Assembly: GCF_004005865.1 (NCBI RefSeq)
Contig: NZ_SACN01000001.1
Span: forward strand, 1,054,001 to 1,118,000
Source of the DNA: Sphingomonas crocodyli
GTDB lineage: Bacteria > Pseudomonadota > Alphaproteobacteria > Sphingomonadales > Sphingomonadaceae
DNA length: 64,000 nucleotides
Direction of reading: 5' to 3'
A program made the position numbers and the translations under genes. The stretch's first letter is position 1. Each line of letters starts with the position of its first letter. Shown piece by piece: positions 33,515 to 44,135 of this stretch. The notes under the pieces are model-generated. The model searched no databases. It was given only the letters and a program-made list of their open reading frames with translations, and was not told the origin of the DNA.

Positions 33515-34315
33515 ATGAGCAATCCGACCCTCGCTGAACTCCTGATCGTTGCCTGTTCGGAGGCGTTTCGCGGCAATGGCGAGATCGTCGCCACCGGCAT
33601 CGGCCCGATCCCGCGTCTGGGCGCGAGCCTGGCCAAGCTGACGCACACGCCCGAACTGCTGATGACCGACGGCGAAGCCTGGCTGGTCGAGGAACCGGTG
33701 CCGATCGGCCCGCGCGGCTATGACGATCGCAAGCCCGCCGGCTACCTGCCCTTCTCGCGCTATTTCGACAGCGCGGTGTGGACCGGCAAGCGGCACGCGA
33801 TGGTTTCCCCTAACCAGATCGATCGCTTCGGCCAGATGAACATCTCCGCGCTGGGCGGCACGTACGACAAGCCCAAGGTGATGATGCTGGGCGCGCGCGG
33901 CTTTCCCGGCAACACGATCCACCATGCGAACTCGATGTTCGTCCCCGGCCATTCGAAGCGCGTCTTCGTGGAGGGCGAAGTCGATATGGTGTCGAGCGTC
34001 GGCTACAATCCGGCGCGGCGCATCCCCGGCGGCAATTATTCGGGCGTCGACCTGCGCCAGATGATCACCGATCTGTGCGTGATGGATTTCGGAGGGCCGG
34101 ACAATGCGGTGCGGCTGGTGTCGGTCCATCCGGGCGTGACGGTCGATCAGGTGAAGGCCGAAACCGGCTTCGATCTGGTGATCGAGGGCGACGTGCCGAC
34201 CACGCGCCTGCCGACCGCAGACGAACTCGCGATCATTGCGAAGCTCGATCCGCACAATGTCCGCGCATCGGTCATCAAGGACAATCCGTCGGCCGATCGA
34301 AAGGTCGCGGCATGA
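33515..34315 (+). CDS. ipdB: CoA-transferase-like hydrolase subunit B (steroid ring C opening)
   Basis: A 266-residue partner of IpdA. Family stretches are easy to see: LLMTDGEAWLVEEPVPIG, NQIDRFGQMNISALGG, GARGFPGNTIHHANSMF, KRVFVEGEVDMVSSVGY, MDFGGPDNAVRLVSVHPGVT and TRLPTADEL. The two subunits form an alpha2beta2 enzyme that cleaves the last carbon ring. It overlaps the next gene by 4 nt (ATGA). Confidence 0.92.
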   Translation: MSNPTLAELLIVACSEAFRGNGEIVATGIGPIPRLGASLAKLTHTPELLMTDGEAWLVEEPVPIGPRGYDDRKPAGYLPFSRYFDSAVWTGKRHAMVSPNQIDRFGQMNISALGGTYDKPKVMMLGARGFPGNTIHHANSMFVPGHSKRVFVEGEVDMVSSVGYNPARRIPGGNYSGVDLRQMITDLCVMDFGGPDNAVRLVSVHPGVTVDQVKAETGFDLVIEGDVPTTRLPTADELAIIAKLDPHNVRASVIKDNPSADRKVAA

Positions 34316-35214
34316 GCGACGAGGGTCTGGTTCCGCCGAAAGAGGTGGAGATCATCTACGAGACCGACGAGCCGGTCCTCTACGAGGTCGGCGGCGCGGT
34401 CGCCTATGTCACGATGAACCGGCCGAAGTTCAACAACGCGCAGAACAGCCAGATGACCTATGCGCTCGACGCCGCCTTTGCGCGCGCCGTCGATGACGAT
34501 GCGGTCAAGGTCATCGTGCTGCGCGGGTCGGGCAAGCATTTCTCGGCCGGGCACGACATCGGCACGCCGGGTCGCGACCTGCACAAGAGCTTCGAGCGCA
34601 AGCATCTGCTGGCCGATCACACGAACAAGCCGGCGGCCGAACTGCTCTACACGCGCGAGCAGGAGGTTTACCTCGGCATGTGCCGCCGCTGGCGCGATGT
34701 GCCCAAGCCGACGATCGCGGCGGTGCAGGGGGCGTGCGTTGCGGGCGGGCTGATGCTCGCCTGGGTGTGCGACATGATCGTCGCGACCGAGGATGCCTTC
34801 TTTCAGGATCCGGTCGGCCGCATGGGCATTCCCGGCGTCGAATATTTCGCGCACGGCTTCGAACTGCCGCCGCGCGTCGCGAAGGAATTCCTCTACCTGG
34901 GTGAGCGCATGCCCGCGCCGCGCGCCTACAGCTTCGGCATGGTCAACCGCCTGTCGACGCGCGAGACGCTCGACGCCGACGTCAAGGCGATCGCCGACGA
35001 ACTGGCGACGCGCCCGCGTCTCGGCAACTGGCTGATCAAGCAGGCGCTCAACCATGTCGAGGAACTGCGCGGCAAGCGCACCGCGATGGACGCGGTGTTC
35101 CACATGCACCATTTCGCGCATGCGCAGAACGATCTGACGTCGACCAACAGCCTGGGCGGGCTGGACGCCAAGAGCATGGCAGCGGCCAACAAGAAGCAGG
35201 CCGGGGACAGCTGA
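34312..35214 (+). CDS. Enoyl-CoA hydratase/isomerase family protein
   Basis: A 300-residue crotonase. The acyl-CoA oxyanion-hole regions are GKHFSAGHDIGTPGRD and QGACVAGGLMLAWVCDM. It is about 45 residues longer than the standard hydratase, with an N-terminal extension (SDEGLVPPKEVEIIYETDEP) and a C-terminal tail after RGKRTAMDAVFHMHHFAHAQ. Its place between ipdB and ipdC implies a role in C/D-ring beta-oxidation, perhaps hydration of a cyclic or side-chain enoyl-CoA, but it is not the EchA20 homologue, which comes two genes later. It is coupled to ipdB by ATGA. Confidence 0.85.
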   Translation: MSDEGLVPPKEVEIIYETDEPVLYEVGGAVAYVTMNRPKFNNAQNSQMTYALDAAFARAVDDDAVKVIVLRGSGKHFSAGHDIGTPGRDLHKSFERKHLLADHTNKPAAELLYTREQEVYLGMCRRWRDVPKPTIAAVQGACVAGGLMLAWVCDMIVATEDAFFQDPVGRMGIPGVEYFAHGFELPPRVAKEFLYLGERMPAPRAYSFGMVNRLSTRETLDADVKAIADELATRPRLGNWLIKQALNHVEELRGKRTAMDAVFHMHHFAHAQNDLTSTNSLGGLDAKSMAAANKKQAGDS

Positions 35215-35216
35215 TC

Positions 35217-36284
35217 GTGAGTGATCCGCTCGACACCCCCGTAACCCGCGCGCTGGGATGCCGCGTGCCGGTGATCCAGACCGCGATGGGCTGGGTCGCG
35301 ACCGCGCCGCTCGTGATCGGATCGAGCGAAGCGGGCGCGTTTGGCTTCCTCGCCGCCGCCGTGATGACCCCGGCCGAGGTTCGCGCCGGAATCGCCGCGG
35401 TGAAGGCGGGCACAAGCAAGCCCTTCGGCGTCAATTTCCACATGTTCCAGCCGGGCGCGGCGGAGATCGTCGAGATCATCCTCGAAAATGCCGATCAGGT
35501 GCGCGCGGTCAGCTTCGGGCGTGGCCCCGACGCCAAGATGATCGGCCGCTTCAAGGATGCGGGTATATTGTGCATGCCGACCGTGGGCGCGGTGAAGCAT
35601 GCGCAGAAGATGGTGCAGATCGGCGTCGACATGATCGCCGTGCAGGGCGGCGAGGGTGGCGGGCATACCGGCTCGGTCGCCTCCACCGTGCTGCTGCCGC
35701 AGGTGCTGGACGCGGTGCAGGTGCCGGTGATCGCGGCGGGCGGCTTCGGCGACGGGCGCGGTCTGGCGGCGGCGCTGGCTTATGGCGCGGCGGGCATCGC
35801 AATGGGCACGCGCTTCCTGATGACGCAGGAGAGCGCGCCGCCGGCCGAGGTCAAGGCGCGCTATGTGAAAGCCGGAACCGACGACATCATCGTCTCCACC
35901 AAGGTCGATGGCATGCCGCAGCGGATGATCGTCAACGAGGCGCTGGGCAAGATCGAGAAGTCGAGCCGGATCGGCATGCTGTTCCGCGCGATGGAAGCCG
36001 GCCTGGAGATGAAGAAGCAGACCGGTGCGTCCTGGGGCGACATGCTCAAGGCGGCGAAGGGCATGACCAGCCACGGTGGCCTTTCGCTGCCGCAGGCGAT
36101 GATGGCGGCGGCGGCACCCATGATGATCCAGCGCGCAGTCGTCGAGGGCGATGCGGCGGGCGGGATCATGGCGACCGGCCTTGTCGGCGGGCGACTGAAG
36201 GATTTGCCGACCTGCGCCGAGCTGGTCGCATCGATCGAAACCGAAGCGCGGGCGCGTATCGCCGCACTCACAGGGGCAAAGTAA
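35217..36284 (+). CDS. ipdC: IpdC, nitronate-monooxygenase-fold flavoenzyme of steroid C-ring degradation
   Basis: A 355-residue TIM-barrel flavoprotein of the nitronate monooxygenase/2-nitropropane dioxygenase family. It matches IpdC closely: PVIQTAMGWVATAPLV, KPFGVNFHMF, VQGGEGGGHTG, IAAGGFGDGRGLAAALAYGA then GIAMGTRFLMTQ. In mycobacteria IpdC is needed, with IpdAB, for opening of ring C (COCHEA-CoA). The start is GTG two bases after the upstream stop; its stop overlaps the echA20 start by one base. Confidence 0.92.
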   Translation: MSDPLDTPVTRALGCRVPVIQTAMGWVATAPLVIGSSEAGAFGFLAAAVMTPAEVRAGIAAVKAGTSKPFGVNFHMFQPGAAEIVEIILENADQVRAVSFGRGPDAKMIGRFKDAGILCMPTVGAVKHAQKMVQIGVDMIAVQGGEGGGHTGSVASTVLLPQVLDAVQVPVIAAGGFGDGRGLAAALAYGAAGIAMGTRFLMTQESAPPAEVKARYVKAGTDDIIVSTKVDGMPQRMIVNEALGKIEKSSRIGMLFRAMEAGLEMKKQTGASWGDMLKAAKGMTSHGGLSLPQAMMAAAAPMMIQRAVVEGDAAGGIMATGLVGGRLKDLPTCAELVASIETEARARIAALTGAK

Positions 36285-37039
36285 TGCCGATCACCACGAC
36301 CATCGAGAACCGCATCGCCGAGATCGTGTTCGATGTGCCCCCGGTCAACGCCTTCGACAGCGTGACGTGGAACAGCCTGCCCGAGATGATCCGCGCGGCG
36401 GGCGCGAACCCCGAAGTCAATGTCGTCCTGATCCGCGCGGCGGAGACGGCGCGCGGCTTTTGCGGCGGCGTCGATATCAAGGAGATGCAGGCACATCCCG
36501 ATCGCATCACGCTGCTCAATCGCGGCAATTACCTGACGTTCAAGGCGATCCGCGATTGCGAGGTGCCGGTGGTGGTCGCGGTCCACAAATTCGTGATCGG
36601 CGGGGGCATCGGCATTTGCGGCGCATCCGACACGATCATCGCGGCGGACGATGCCTTCTTCTCGCTGCCCGAGGTCGATCGCGGCGCGATGGGCGGGGCG
36701 AGCCACCTGTCGCGGATGCTGCCGCTCCACAAGGTGCGCGCGGCCTTCTTCACCGGCGGCAATATCCCGGCGGAGGAAGCCTATCGCCTCGGTGGGGTCG
36801 AAAAGGTCGTGCCGCGCGACAAGCTGGTCGAGGAGGCGCGCGCTTTCTGCGCCGTCGTCGCGTCCAAGAGCCGCAAGGCGCTGGTGATCGCCAAGGAAGC
36901 GTTGAACGGCCTTGAGCCGCGCGACGTCGATCGTGGCTATCGCTGGGAACAGGGCTTCACCCTCGAAATGTACATGCACGAGGACAGCCAAAAGGCGCGC
37001 GACGCCTTCGTCGAAACGGGCAAGGCGGCCAAGTTCTGA
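36284..37039 (+). CDS. echA20: EchA20-like crotonase, steroid ring D hydrolase
   Basis: A 251-residue crotonase, the same length as EchA20 and with its characteristic segments: DVPPVNAFDS, FCGGVDIKEMQAH, KFVIGGGIGICGASD, LPEVDRGAMGGASHLSRMLP and YRWEQGFTLEM. EchA20 opens ring D of the bicyclic enoyl-CoA by a retro-Claisen type hydrolysis, giving COCHEA-CoA for IpdC/IpdAB. It starts one base inside the ipdC stop (TAATG) and its own stop overlaps the next start (TGATG), so translation is coupled on both sides. Confidence 0.9.
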   Translation: MPITTTIENRIAEIVFDVPPVNAFDSVTWNSLPEMIRAAGANPEVNVVLIRAAETARGFCGGVDIKEMQAHPDRITLLNRGNYLTFKAIRDCEVPVVVAVHKFVIGGGIGICGASDTIIAADDAFFSLPEVDRGAMGGASHLSRMLPLHKVRAAFFTGGNIPAEEAYRLGGVEKVVPRDKLVEEARAFCAVVASKSRKALVIAKEALNGLEPRDVDRGYRWEQGFTLEMYMHEDSQKARDAFVETGKAAKF

Positions 37040-38190
37040 TGGATCTGGCCTACACCCCCGAACAGCAGGCGTTCCGGGCCGAAGTCCGCGCCTGGATGGA
37101 AGCGAACGTGCCCAAAGAGCCGCTCGTCACGCTGGAGCGTGAGGAGGGGTATAACCAGCATGTCGCGTGGGAACGCACGCTGGCATCGGGCAATTGGGGC
37201 ATGGTCACATGGCCTGAGGCTTATGGGGGACGCGGGCTGGACCTGATCCAGTGGCTGATCTTCGAGGAAGAATATTGGCGGGCAGGCGGCCCCAATCGCG
37301 CCAACCAGAACGGCATCTTCCTGCTCGGCCCGACGATCATGGAGTTCGGCACCGACGAGCAGAAGGCGCGCTTCCTGACGCCGATGGCGAAGGGCGAGAT
37401 CATCTGGGCGCAGGCATGGTCGGAGCCGGGCGCCGGTTCGGACATGGCCGCGATCACCAGCAAGGCCGAGCGTGACGGCGACCATTATGTCCTGACCGGC
37501 CAGAAAACCTGGTCGAGCCGCGCGGCGTTCGCCGACTGGGGCTTCGGCCTGTTCCGCACCGAGGCGGGATCGAAGCGTCACAAGGGGCTGAGCTTCCTGC
37601 TGTTCGATCTCAATTCGCCCGGCATCACGCGGCGGCCGATCCGTCAGCTGCACGGCGACACAGGCTTTGCCGAACTGTTCTTTGACGAAGTGCGCGTGCC
37701 CGTCGCCAATCGCCTTGCCGGCGAAGGCGATGGCTGGGGGATCGCGATGGCGACCGCCGGGTTCGAGCGCGGGCTGATGCTGCGTTCCCCTGCGCGTTTT
37801 CAGGCGACCGCGCAGAAGCTGGTCGAACTGTTCAAGGAAAAGGGGGCGAACGCTCCACCATCGGCGCGCGAAGCAGTGAGCGCGGCGTGGATGGGCGCGC
37901 AGGCTTATGCCTACAACACCTACTCGGTCGCTTCGAAGATCATCGCGGGCGGGCATATCGGCGCCGAGGCGAGCCTGAACAAGATATTCTGGTCCGAACT
38001 CGATCGGTCGATGCACCGCGCGGCGATGCAGATTTTGGGGGCTGCCGCCGAGCTGCGCGTGCTGGCCGACGACAGCATCAACGCCTGGCTCGAAGGCTAT
38101 ATCTTCTCGCTCTCCGGCCCGATCTACGCCGGTTCGAACGAGATCCAGCGCAACATCATCGCCGAGCGGCTGCTCGGCCTGCCGCGATAG
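37039..38190 (+). CDS. Acyl-CoA dehydrogenase, large subunit type
   Basis: A 383-residue FAD enzyme. Family features: TWPEAYGGRGLDLIQWLIFE, WAQAWSEPGAGSDMAAITSK (FAD/substrate loop), the C-terminal GPIYAGSNEIQRNIIAERLL. At the usual catalytic Glu position (YEGTxEIQ) it has Ala (YAGS), so any base must come from elsewhere, as in the heteromeric dehydrogenases of steroid catabolism (FadE30, IpdE1-IpdE2 type). It is followed by a smaller dehydrogenase, probably its partner. It overlaps echA20 by one base. The exact FadE equivalent cannot be told from motifs. Confidence 0.87.
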   Translation: MDLAYTPEQQAFRAEVRAWMEANVPKEPLVTLEREEGYNQHVAWERTLASGNWGMVTWPEAYGGRGLDLIQWLIFEEEYWRAGGPNRANQNGIFLLGPTIMEFGTDEQKARFLTPMAKGEIIWAQAWSEPGAGSDMAAITSKAERDGDHYVLTGQKTWSSRAAFADWGFGLFRTEAGSKRHKGLSFLLFDLNSPGITRRPIRQLHGDTGFAELFFDEVRVPVANRLAGEGDGWGIAMATAGFERGLMLRSPARFQATAQKLVELFKEKGANAPPSAREAVSAAWMGAQAYAYNTYSVASKIIAGGHIGAEASLNKIFWSELDRSMHRAAMQILGAAAELRVLADDSINAWLEGYIFSLSGPIYAGSNEIQRNIIAERLLGLPR

Positions 38191-38201
38191 GAGGCGGGTC
38201 G

Positions 38202-39209
38202 ATGGACTTCCGTTTGACCGAAGATCAGACCGTGCTGGTCGAAGGCGTGCGCGACTGGCTGACCGGTGTGCATGGCCCCGATACGCTCCGCGCGCTCGAC
38301 GAAACGCCGTCGCGCCGTTCGGCCGAGATCGCGCAGGGGCTGGTCGAGATGGGCCTGCCCGGATTGCTCGCATCTGACGAGGCGGGCGGGCTTGGCCTGA
38401 CCACCGTCGAAGCGGTTTTGATCGCGATCGAGGCGGGGAAGGCGGGGCTGGCCGAGCCGATGATCGACAGCGCCTTCGTCGCGCTCCCGATCCTCGCCGC
38501 CGCCGGCAAGACCGATCTGGTCGCGGCGATCGCGAGCGGCGAGGCCAAGGTCGCGCTCCAGCATCCGATCAATCCGTGGGTCGCCGACCTTGAGGGCGCG
38601 ACGCATCTGCTGAGCGCCGAGGGCGGCAAGCTGTCGATCGGCGCGGCTGTGGCGGGTGAGGCGCTCGATAGCGTCGATCCGCTGCGCCGTCTGTCCGCGC
38701 CCGTCGCGGCGAGCGGCGAAGCGATCGATGCCAGAGCCGACGCCTTGCTCGATCGCGCGGCCCTGTTCGCCGCCGCACAGGCGCTGGGTGCGGCCGATGC
38801 GATGCTCGCGCAGGCCGTCGAGTACGCCAATACCCGCCAGCAATTCGGCCAGTCCATCGGCACCTTCCAGGCGATCAAGCATCATTGCGCGAGCATTTCG
38901 GTCGCGATCGAGTTCGCCCGGCCGGTGGTGCTGCGCGCGGCCTATGCGGTCGAACATGGCGAGCCGAATGCGGCGATCCACGTCAGCCACGCCAAGCTCG
39001 CCGCGTGCGACGCCGCTTATGCCGCCGGGGAGACTGCGATCCAGGTCCACGGCGCGATGGGCTACACCTATGAGGTCAATCTCCACTTCTGGATGAAGCG
39101 CGCCTGGGCGCTCGCCGGCGGCTGGGGCGACCGCGCCTTCCATCTCGACCGTGTCGAGAAAGCCATCACGGGGACCATGCCGATCGGCCCCGCAGCCACC
39201 TTCGCCTGA
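38202..39209 (+). CDS. Acyl-CoA dehydrogenase, small subunit type
   Basis: A 335-residue dehydrogenase shorter than the canonical 380. N-terminal domain MDFRLTEDQTVLVEGVRDWL; C-terminal helical domain with YANTRQQFGQSIGTFQAIKH and AIQVHGAMGYTYEVNLHFWM. The middle beta domain is reduced. The ATG has GGAGG seven bases upstream. With the preceding large subunit it should form an alpha2beta2 enzyme that dehydrogenates a ring-bearing acyl-CoA, the architecture typical of steroid-specific dehydrogenases. Confidence 0.87.
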   Translation: MDFRLTEDQTVLVEGVRDWLTGVHGPDTLRALDETPSRRSAEIAQGLVEMGLPGLLASDEAGGLGLTTVEAVLIAIEAGKAGLAEPMIDSAFVALPILAAAGKTDLVAAIASGEAKVALQHPINPWVADLEGATHLLSAEGGKLSIGAAVAGEALDSVDPLRRLSAPVAASGEAIDARADALLDRAALFAAAQALGAADAMLAQAVEYANTRQQFGQSIGTFQAIKHHCASISVAIEFARPVVLRAAYAVEHGEPNAAIHVSHAKLAACDAAYAAGETAIQVHGAMGYTYEVNLHFWMKRAWALAGGWGDRAFHLDRVEKAITGTMPIGPAATFA

Positions 39210-39220
39210 GGAGCTTCCAA

Positions 39221-40372
<1,152 letters not shown>

Positions 40373-40387
40373 GGACCGCGCGGGGCG

Positions 40388-41041
40388 ATGCCTTGCTACG
40401 CCTATCAAGGGATCGTCCCCGTCGTGGACCCGACGAGCTACGTCCACCCGCTCGCGGCGCTGATCGGCGACGTGATCGTGGGGCCGGGCTGCTTCATCGC
40501 GCCGGGCGCGTCGCTGCGCGGCGATTTCGGGCGGATCGTGGTGGAAGGCGACAGCAGCGTGCAGGATAGCTGCACGATCCACGGATCGGCCGACATCGAC
40601 ACGGTGATCGGGCGCGGCGCCACGATCGGCCACGGATCGATCATCCACGGCGCGACCGTGGGCGAAAATGCGCTGATCGGGATGAACGCGGTTGTTTTGG
40701 ACCATGCGCATGTGGGTGCCGAAAGCCTCGTCGCCGCGCTCGCGCTGGTGAAGAACGGGATGCAGATCCCCGAACGCAGCCTGGTCGCGGGCAATCCGGC
40801 GGCGGTGGTGCGATCGATCGAGCCGAACAAGGTGACGTGGAAGAATGACGGCCACGGCGAATATCAGCGGCTGGCGCGCGAGGCGCTGACCGACATCGTC
40901 GAGACCGAGCCGCTGAACGCGGTGGAAGCGGACAGGCCGCGCCTCAAATCCGAGGCGGTCGGCGTGCGGCTGAGCGGGCCGGTCGCGGACTATCGCGAGC
41001 GGCAGATGGCCAAAAAGATCGAAGAGGGAAGGGCAAACTGA
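40388..41041 (+). CDS. Left-handed beta-helix protein, gamma-carbonic-anhydrase/PaaY-like
   Basis: A 217-residue protein with hexapeptide repeats from about residue 25 to 135 (IGDVIVGPGCFIAPGASLRG, then VIGRGATIGHGSIIHGATVG and NALIGMNAVVLDHAHVGAES). PaaY and CaiE of this family sit in CoA-dependent catabolic operons; PaaY is a thioesterase that rescues CoA from dead-end esters. A His set (SIIHGA, LDHAHV) fits metal binding. I infer a similar CoA-salvage role. A charged C-terminal tail (about 160-217) is extra. Its stop overlaps the next start by one base. Confidence 0.8.
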   Translation: MPCYAYQGIVPVVDPTSYVHPLAALIGDVIVGPGCFIAPGASLRGDFGRIVVEGDSSVQDSCTIHGSADIDTVIGRGATIGHGSIIHGATVGENALIGMNAVVLDHAHVGAESLVAALALVKNGMQIPERSLVAGNPAAVVRSIEPNKVTWKNDGHGEYQRLAREALTDIVETEPLNAVEADRPRLKSEAVGVRLSGPVADYRERQMAKKIEEGRAN

Positions 41042-41943
41042 TGGGTATCTGCGAAGGACGCACCGTCATCATCACCGGCGCGGCGCGCGGGCTGGGGCGC
41101 AGCTACGCGCTCGCCTTCGCCGCCGAGGGCGCGAACGTGGTCGTCAACGACATCGGCACCAGCCTGGGCGGCGAAGGCCGCGACACGTCGGCCGCCGATG
41201 CGGTGGTGGCGGAGATCATTGCGGCCGGCGGGCAGGCGATGGCGAACTATGACGACGTGACCGATTGGGACGCGACGAAGCGGATCGTCGAGGCGACGGT
41301 CGCGCGGTTCGGCGGGCTCGACGTCGTCGTCAACAATGCGGGCATCGTGCGCGATCGCATGTTCGTGTCGGCGACGCCGGAGGAATGGGACGCGACGATG
41401 CACGTGCATCTGCGCGGCCATTTCTGCCTGGCGCGCCACGCGGTCGATTATTGGCGGGCGCAGCAGAAGGCGGGCAATCCGGTCGACGCGCGCATCATCA
41501 ACACCACCAGCGGCGCGGGGCTTCAGGGTTCGATCGCGCAGGCGGCCTATTCGACCGCGAAGGGCGGCATCGCGGCGCTGACGTTGGTGCAGGCGGCGGA
41601 GCTTGGCCGCTACGGCATCACCGCCAACGCGCTCGCCCCTTCGGCGCGCACGCGGATGACCACCGGTGCGTTCAGCGAGAAGATGGCCGAGGTCACCGAG
41701 GGCTTCGACAAGCAGGATCCCGATAACATCGCGCCGACCGTGGTGTGGCTGGGTTCGGTCCAGTCGAAGCATGTCACCGGCTGCGTCTTCGAACTCGAAG
41801 GCGGGCGGATCACCATCGAGGACGGCTGGCACCTCGGCCCGACGGTCGATCAGGATGCGAAGTGGGATCCGGCGAATGTCGGAGCCGCAGTCGACGCGCT
41901 GCTGGCCGATCGCAAGGCGCCGCGCGCCGTCTGGGGCAGCTGA
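41041..41943 (+). CDS. Short-chain dehydrogenase/reductase, MFE-2-like
   Basis: A 300-residue SDR: IITGAARGLGRS, the long loop NDIGTSLGGEGRDTSAA as in multifunctional enzyme type 2 dehydrogenase domains, VVNNAG, NTTSGAGLQGSIAQAAYSTAK. It probably oxidises a 3-hydroxyacyl-CoA intermediate, following a hydratase in the operon. It starts inside the preceding stop (TGATG) and is 6 nt before the next dehydrogenase gene. Confidence 0.85.
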   Translation: MGICEGRTVIITGAARGLGRSYALAFAAEGANVVVNDIGTSLGGEGRDTSAADAVVAEIIAAGGQAMANYDDVTDWDATKRIVEATVARFGGLDVVVNNAGIVRDRMFVSATPEEWDATMHVHLRGHFCLARHAVDYWRAQQKAGNPVDARIINTTSGAGLQGSIAQAAYSTAKGGIAALTLVQAAELGRYGITANALAPSARTRMTTGAFSEKMAEVTEGFDKQDPDNIAPTVVWLGSVQSKHVTGCVFELEGGRITIEDGWHLGPTVDQDAKWDPANVGAAVDALLADRKAPRAVWGS

Positions 41944-41949
41944 GGCGTC

Positions 41950-42942
41950 ATGCGCTTCGCCTTCACCGACGAACAGGCGATGATCGCCGAAACGGCCAAC
42001 GACCTGTTCGTGGGCGAGGCGACCAGCGAGCGCACCCGCGCGGCGATGGCCGATGCGGGCTGTGACCGCGCGCTGTGGGATAGCCTGTCGGCGACCGGCT
42101 TCGTCGGCGTGCATATGCCGGGCGATGTCGGCGGGTCCGAACTCGGCATGGTCGAACTCGCGATCATCGCCGAGGCGGCGGGCAGGCAGGTGGCCGCCGT
42201 GCCGCTGATCGCGACGCAAGCGGCGCTGAGCGCGCTGCAGGCCGACGGCCGCGCCGACCTGATCGAGCGTGTGCTGGGCGGGCAGGTGGCGACTTTGGCG
42301 CTGGCGGGTGGCCTTGCGCCGCACGGGACGATCGCCGACCTGTTTCTGATCGAGCAGGATGGCGGGCTTGTGGTCGCCGATCGCGATGCGGTCGAGGTCG
42401 GCGCGGGGGTGACGATGGATCAGACTCGCCCGCTCGCGCAGGTAAAGTTGACCGGCGCTCCGATCGCGACCTTGTCAGCGAAGGCGCTGGATGTCGCAAA
42501 ACATACGGGTTGGATCGCGGTGGCGGCCGATGCGCTGGGCGGCGCGCAGGCGTGCCTCGATCGCACGGTCGAATATGTGAAGGAACGCCAGCAATTCGGG
42601 CAGGCGATCGGCGGCTTTCAGGCGATCAAGCATCGGCTCGCCGACATGATGGTCGAAATCGAACAGGCGCGATCGGCGGTCTATTGGGCGGCGTGTGCGG
42701 TCGACGAAGGCGCGGAGGATGCCGAACTCGCGCTCCATTCGGCCAAGGCCTTCGCGGCCGATGCCTATGCGACCTGCGCGGGGGCGATGATCCAGCTGCA
42801 CGGCGGCATCGGCTTCACCTGGGAGCATGACGCGCACCTCTTCTTCAAGCGCGCGCAGGCCGACCGCACCCTGTTCGGTTCGTCGGCGCAGCATCGCGAG
42901 GCGATTGCGCAGATCATCGGGTTGGGGGCGATCGCGGCATGA
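41950..42942 (+). CDS. Acyl-CoA dehydrogenase, small subunit type
   Basis: A 330-residue dehydrogenase: MRFAFTDEQAMIAETANDLF, then a reduced middle domain and YVKERQQFGQAIGGFQAIKH with MIQLHGGIGFTWEHDAHLFF near the C-terminus. Like the other small subunit it lacks a full beta domain. It overlaps the large-subunit gene that follows by 4 nt, so the two products are made in a coupled way and probably form one enzyme. Confidence 0.87.
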   Translation: MRFAFTDEQAMIAETANDLFVGEATSERTRAAMADAGCDRALWDSLSATGFVGVHMPGDVGGSELGMVELAIIAEAAGRQVAAVPLIATQAALSALQADGRADLIERVLGGQVATLALAGGLAPHGTIADLFLIEQDGGLVVADRDAVEVGAGVTMDQTRPLAQVKLTGAPIATLSAKALDVAKHTGWIAVAADALGGAQACLDRTVEYVKERQQFGQAIGGFQAIKHRLADMMVEIEQARSAVYWAACAVDEGAEDAELALHSAKAFAADAYATCAGAMIQLHGGIGFTWEHDAHLFFKRAQADRTLFGSSAQHREAIAQIIGLGAIAA

Positions 42943-44123
42943 AGCTTGGTTTTACCGAAGCCGAGGAGGCTTTCCGTGTCGAGGCGGCGACGTGGCTCAC
43001 CGCCGCGCTGACGGGGCCGTTTGCCGATGTGCGTGGCGTCACCAGCCTGGTCGAGATGCCCGAGCGGCGGCGCGAGTGGGAAAAATATCTCGCGGCCTCG
43101 CGCTGGAGCTGCATCGGCTGGCCTGCGCAATATGGCGGGCGTGACGCGACGCTGGCGCAGCAGGTGATCTTTGCCGAGGAATATGCGCGCGCAGGCGGCC
43201 CGCCCCGGCTCAACCATCTGGGCATCGAGCTGATCGGCCCGACCATCCTCGCTTACGGCACCGACGAGCAGAAGGCGCGCTTCCTGCCCGCCATCGCGAA
43301 TGGCGACCATATCTGGTGCCAGGGCTATTCGGAGCCGGGCGCGGGATCGGACCTGGGCGGCGTGCGCACCAAGGCGTGGCGCGAAGGCGGCGACTGGGTG
43401 ATCGAGGGCCAGAAGGTCTGGACCAGCCTCGCGCAATTCTGCGACTGGATCTTCGTCATCGCGCGCACCGATCCGGAGAGCGTGGGTTCGAAGGGGCTGT
43501 CCTTCCTGCTGGTGCCGATGGATCAGGACGGCGTCACCGTCCGCAACATTGTCCAGATGACCGGCGAGTCCGAGTTCAACGAGACCTTCTTCGATGCCGC
43601 GCGCACCGATGCGGCCAACATCCTCGGCGAGCCGGGGCAGGGCTGGGGCGTCGCGATGGCGTTGCTGGGGTTCGAGCGCGGCGTTTCCACGCTCGGCCAG
43701 CAGATGGGCTTTCGCAACGAACTCGACGATCTGATCGAAGCCGCGCGCGCCAATGGTTCGGCGGGCGATCCCGTCATTCGTCAGAAGATCGCGCAGGCGG
43801 AGATCGGCCTGCGGCTGATGCGCTATGGCGCGCTCCGCATGCTTACCGCCTCGGCCGATGGCGGGAGCAATCCGGCGGCCTTCACCTACAAGATCCAGTG
43901 GGCCAACTGGCGCCAGTCGCTTGGCGAACTGGCGATGGAGGTGCTTGGGCAGGCGGGCGAGATCAGCGACGCGCATGGCGAATATGCCTTTTCGCGCCTG
44001 CCGCACCTGTTCCTCTATTCGCGTGCCGACACGATCTACGGCGGCACCAACGAGATCCAGCGCAACATCATCGCCGAGCGCGCGCTCGGCCTGCCGCGCG
44101 AAGCACGCACGCGCGCAAAGTAA
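42939..44123 (+). CDS. Acyl-CoA dehydrogenase, large subunit type
   Basis: A 394-residue dehydrogenase: IGWPAQYGGRDATLAQQVIF, WCQGYSEPGAGSDLGGVRTK, and C-terminal DTIYGGTNEIQRNIIAERAL. The usual Glu of YEGT is Gly here. This again fits the heteromeric steroid type. Gene order is small then large, the reverse of the first pair in the operon. It would carry out a second ring or side-chain dehydrogenation. Confidence 0.87.
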   Translation: MKLGFTEAEEAFRVEAATWLTAALTGPFADVRGVTSLVEMPERRREWEKYLAASRWSCIGWPAQYGGRDATLAQQVIFAEEYARAGGPPRLNHLGIELIGPTILAYGTDEQKARFLPAIANGDHIWCQGYSEPGAGSDLGGVRTKAWREGGDWVIEGQKVWTSLAQFCDWIFVIARTDPESVGSKGLSFLLVPMDQDGVTVRNIVQMTGESEFNETFFDAARTDAANILGEPGQGWGVAMALLGFERGVSTLGQQMGFRNELDDLIEAARANGSAGDPVIRQKIAQAEIGLRLMRYGALRMLTASADGGSNPAAFTYKIQWANWRQSLGELAMEVLGQAGEISDAHGEYAFSRLPHLFLYSRADTIYGGTNEIQRNIIAERALGLPREARTRAK

Positions 44124-44135
44124 GGGAACCGACAA

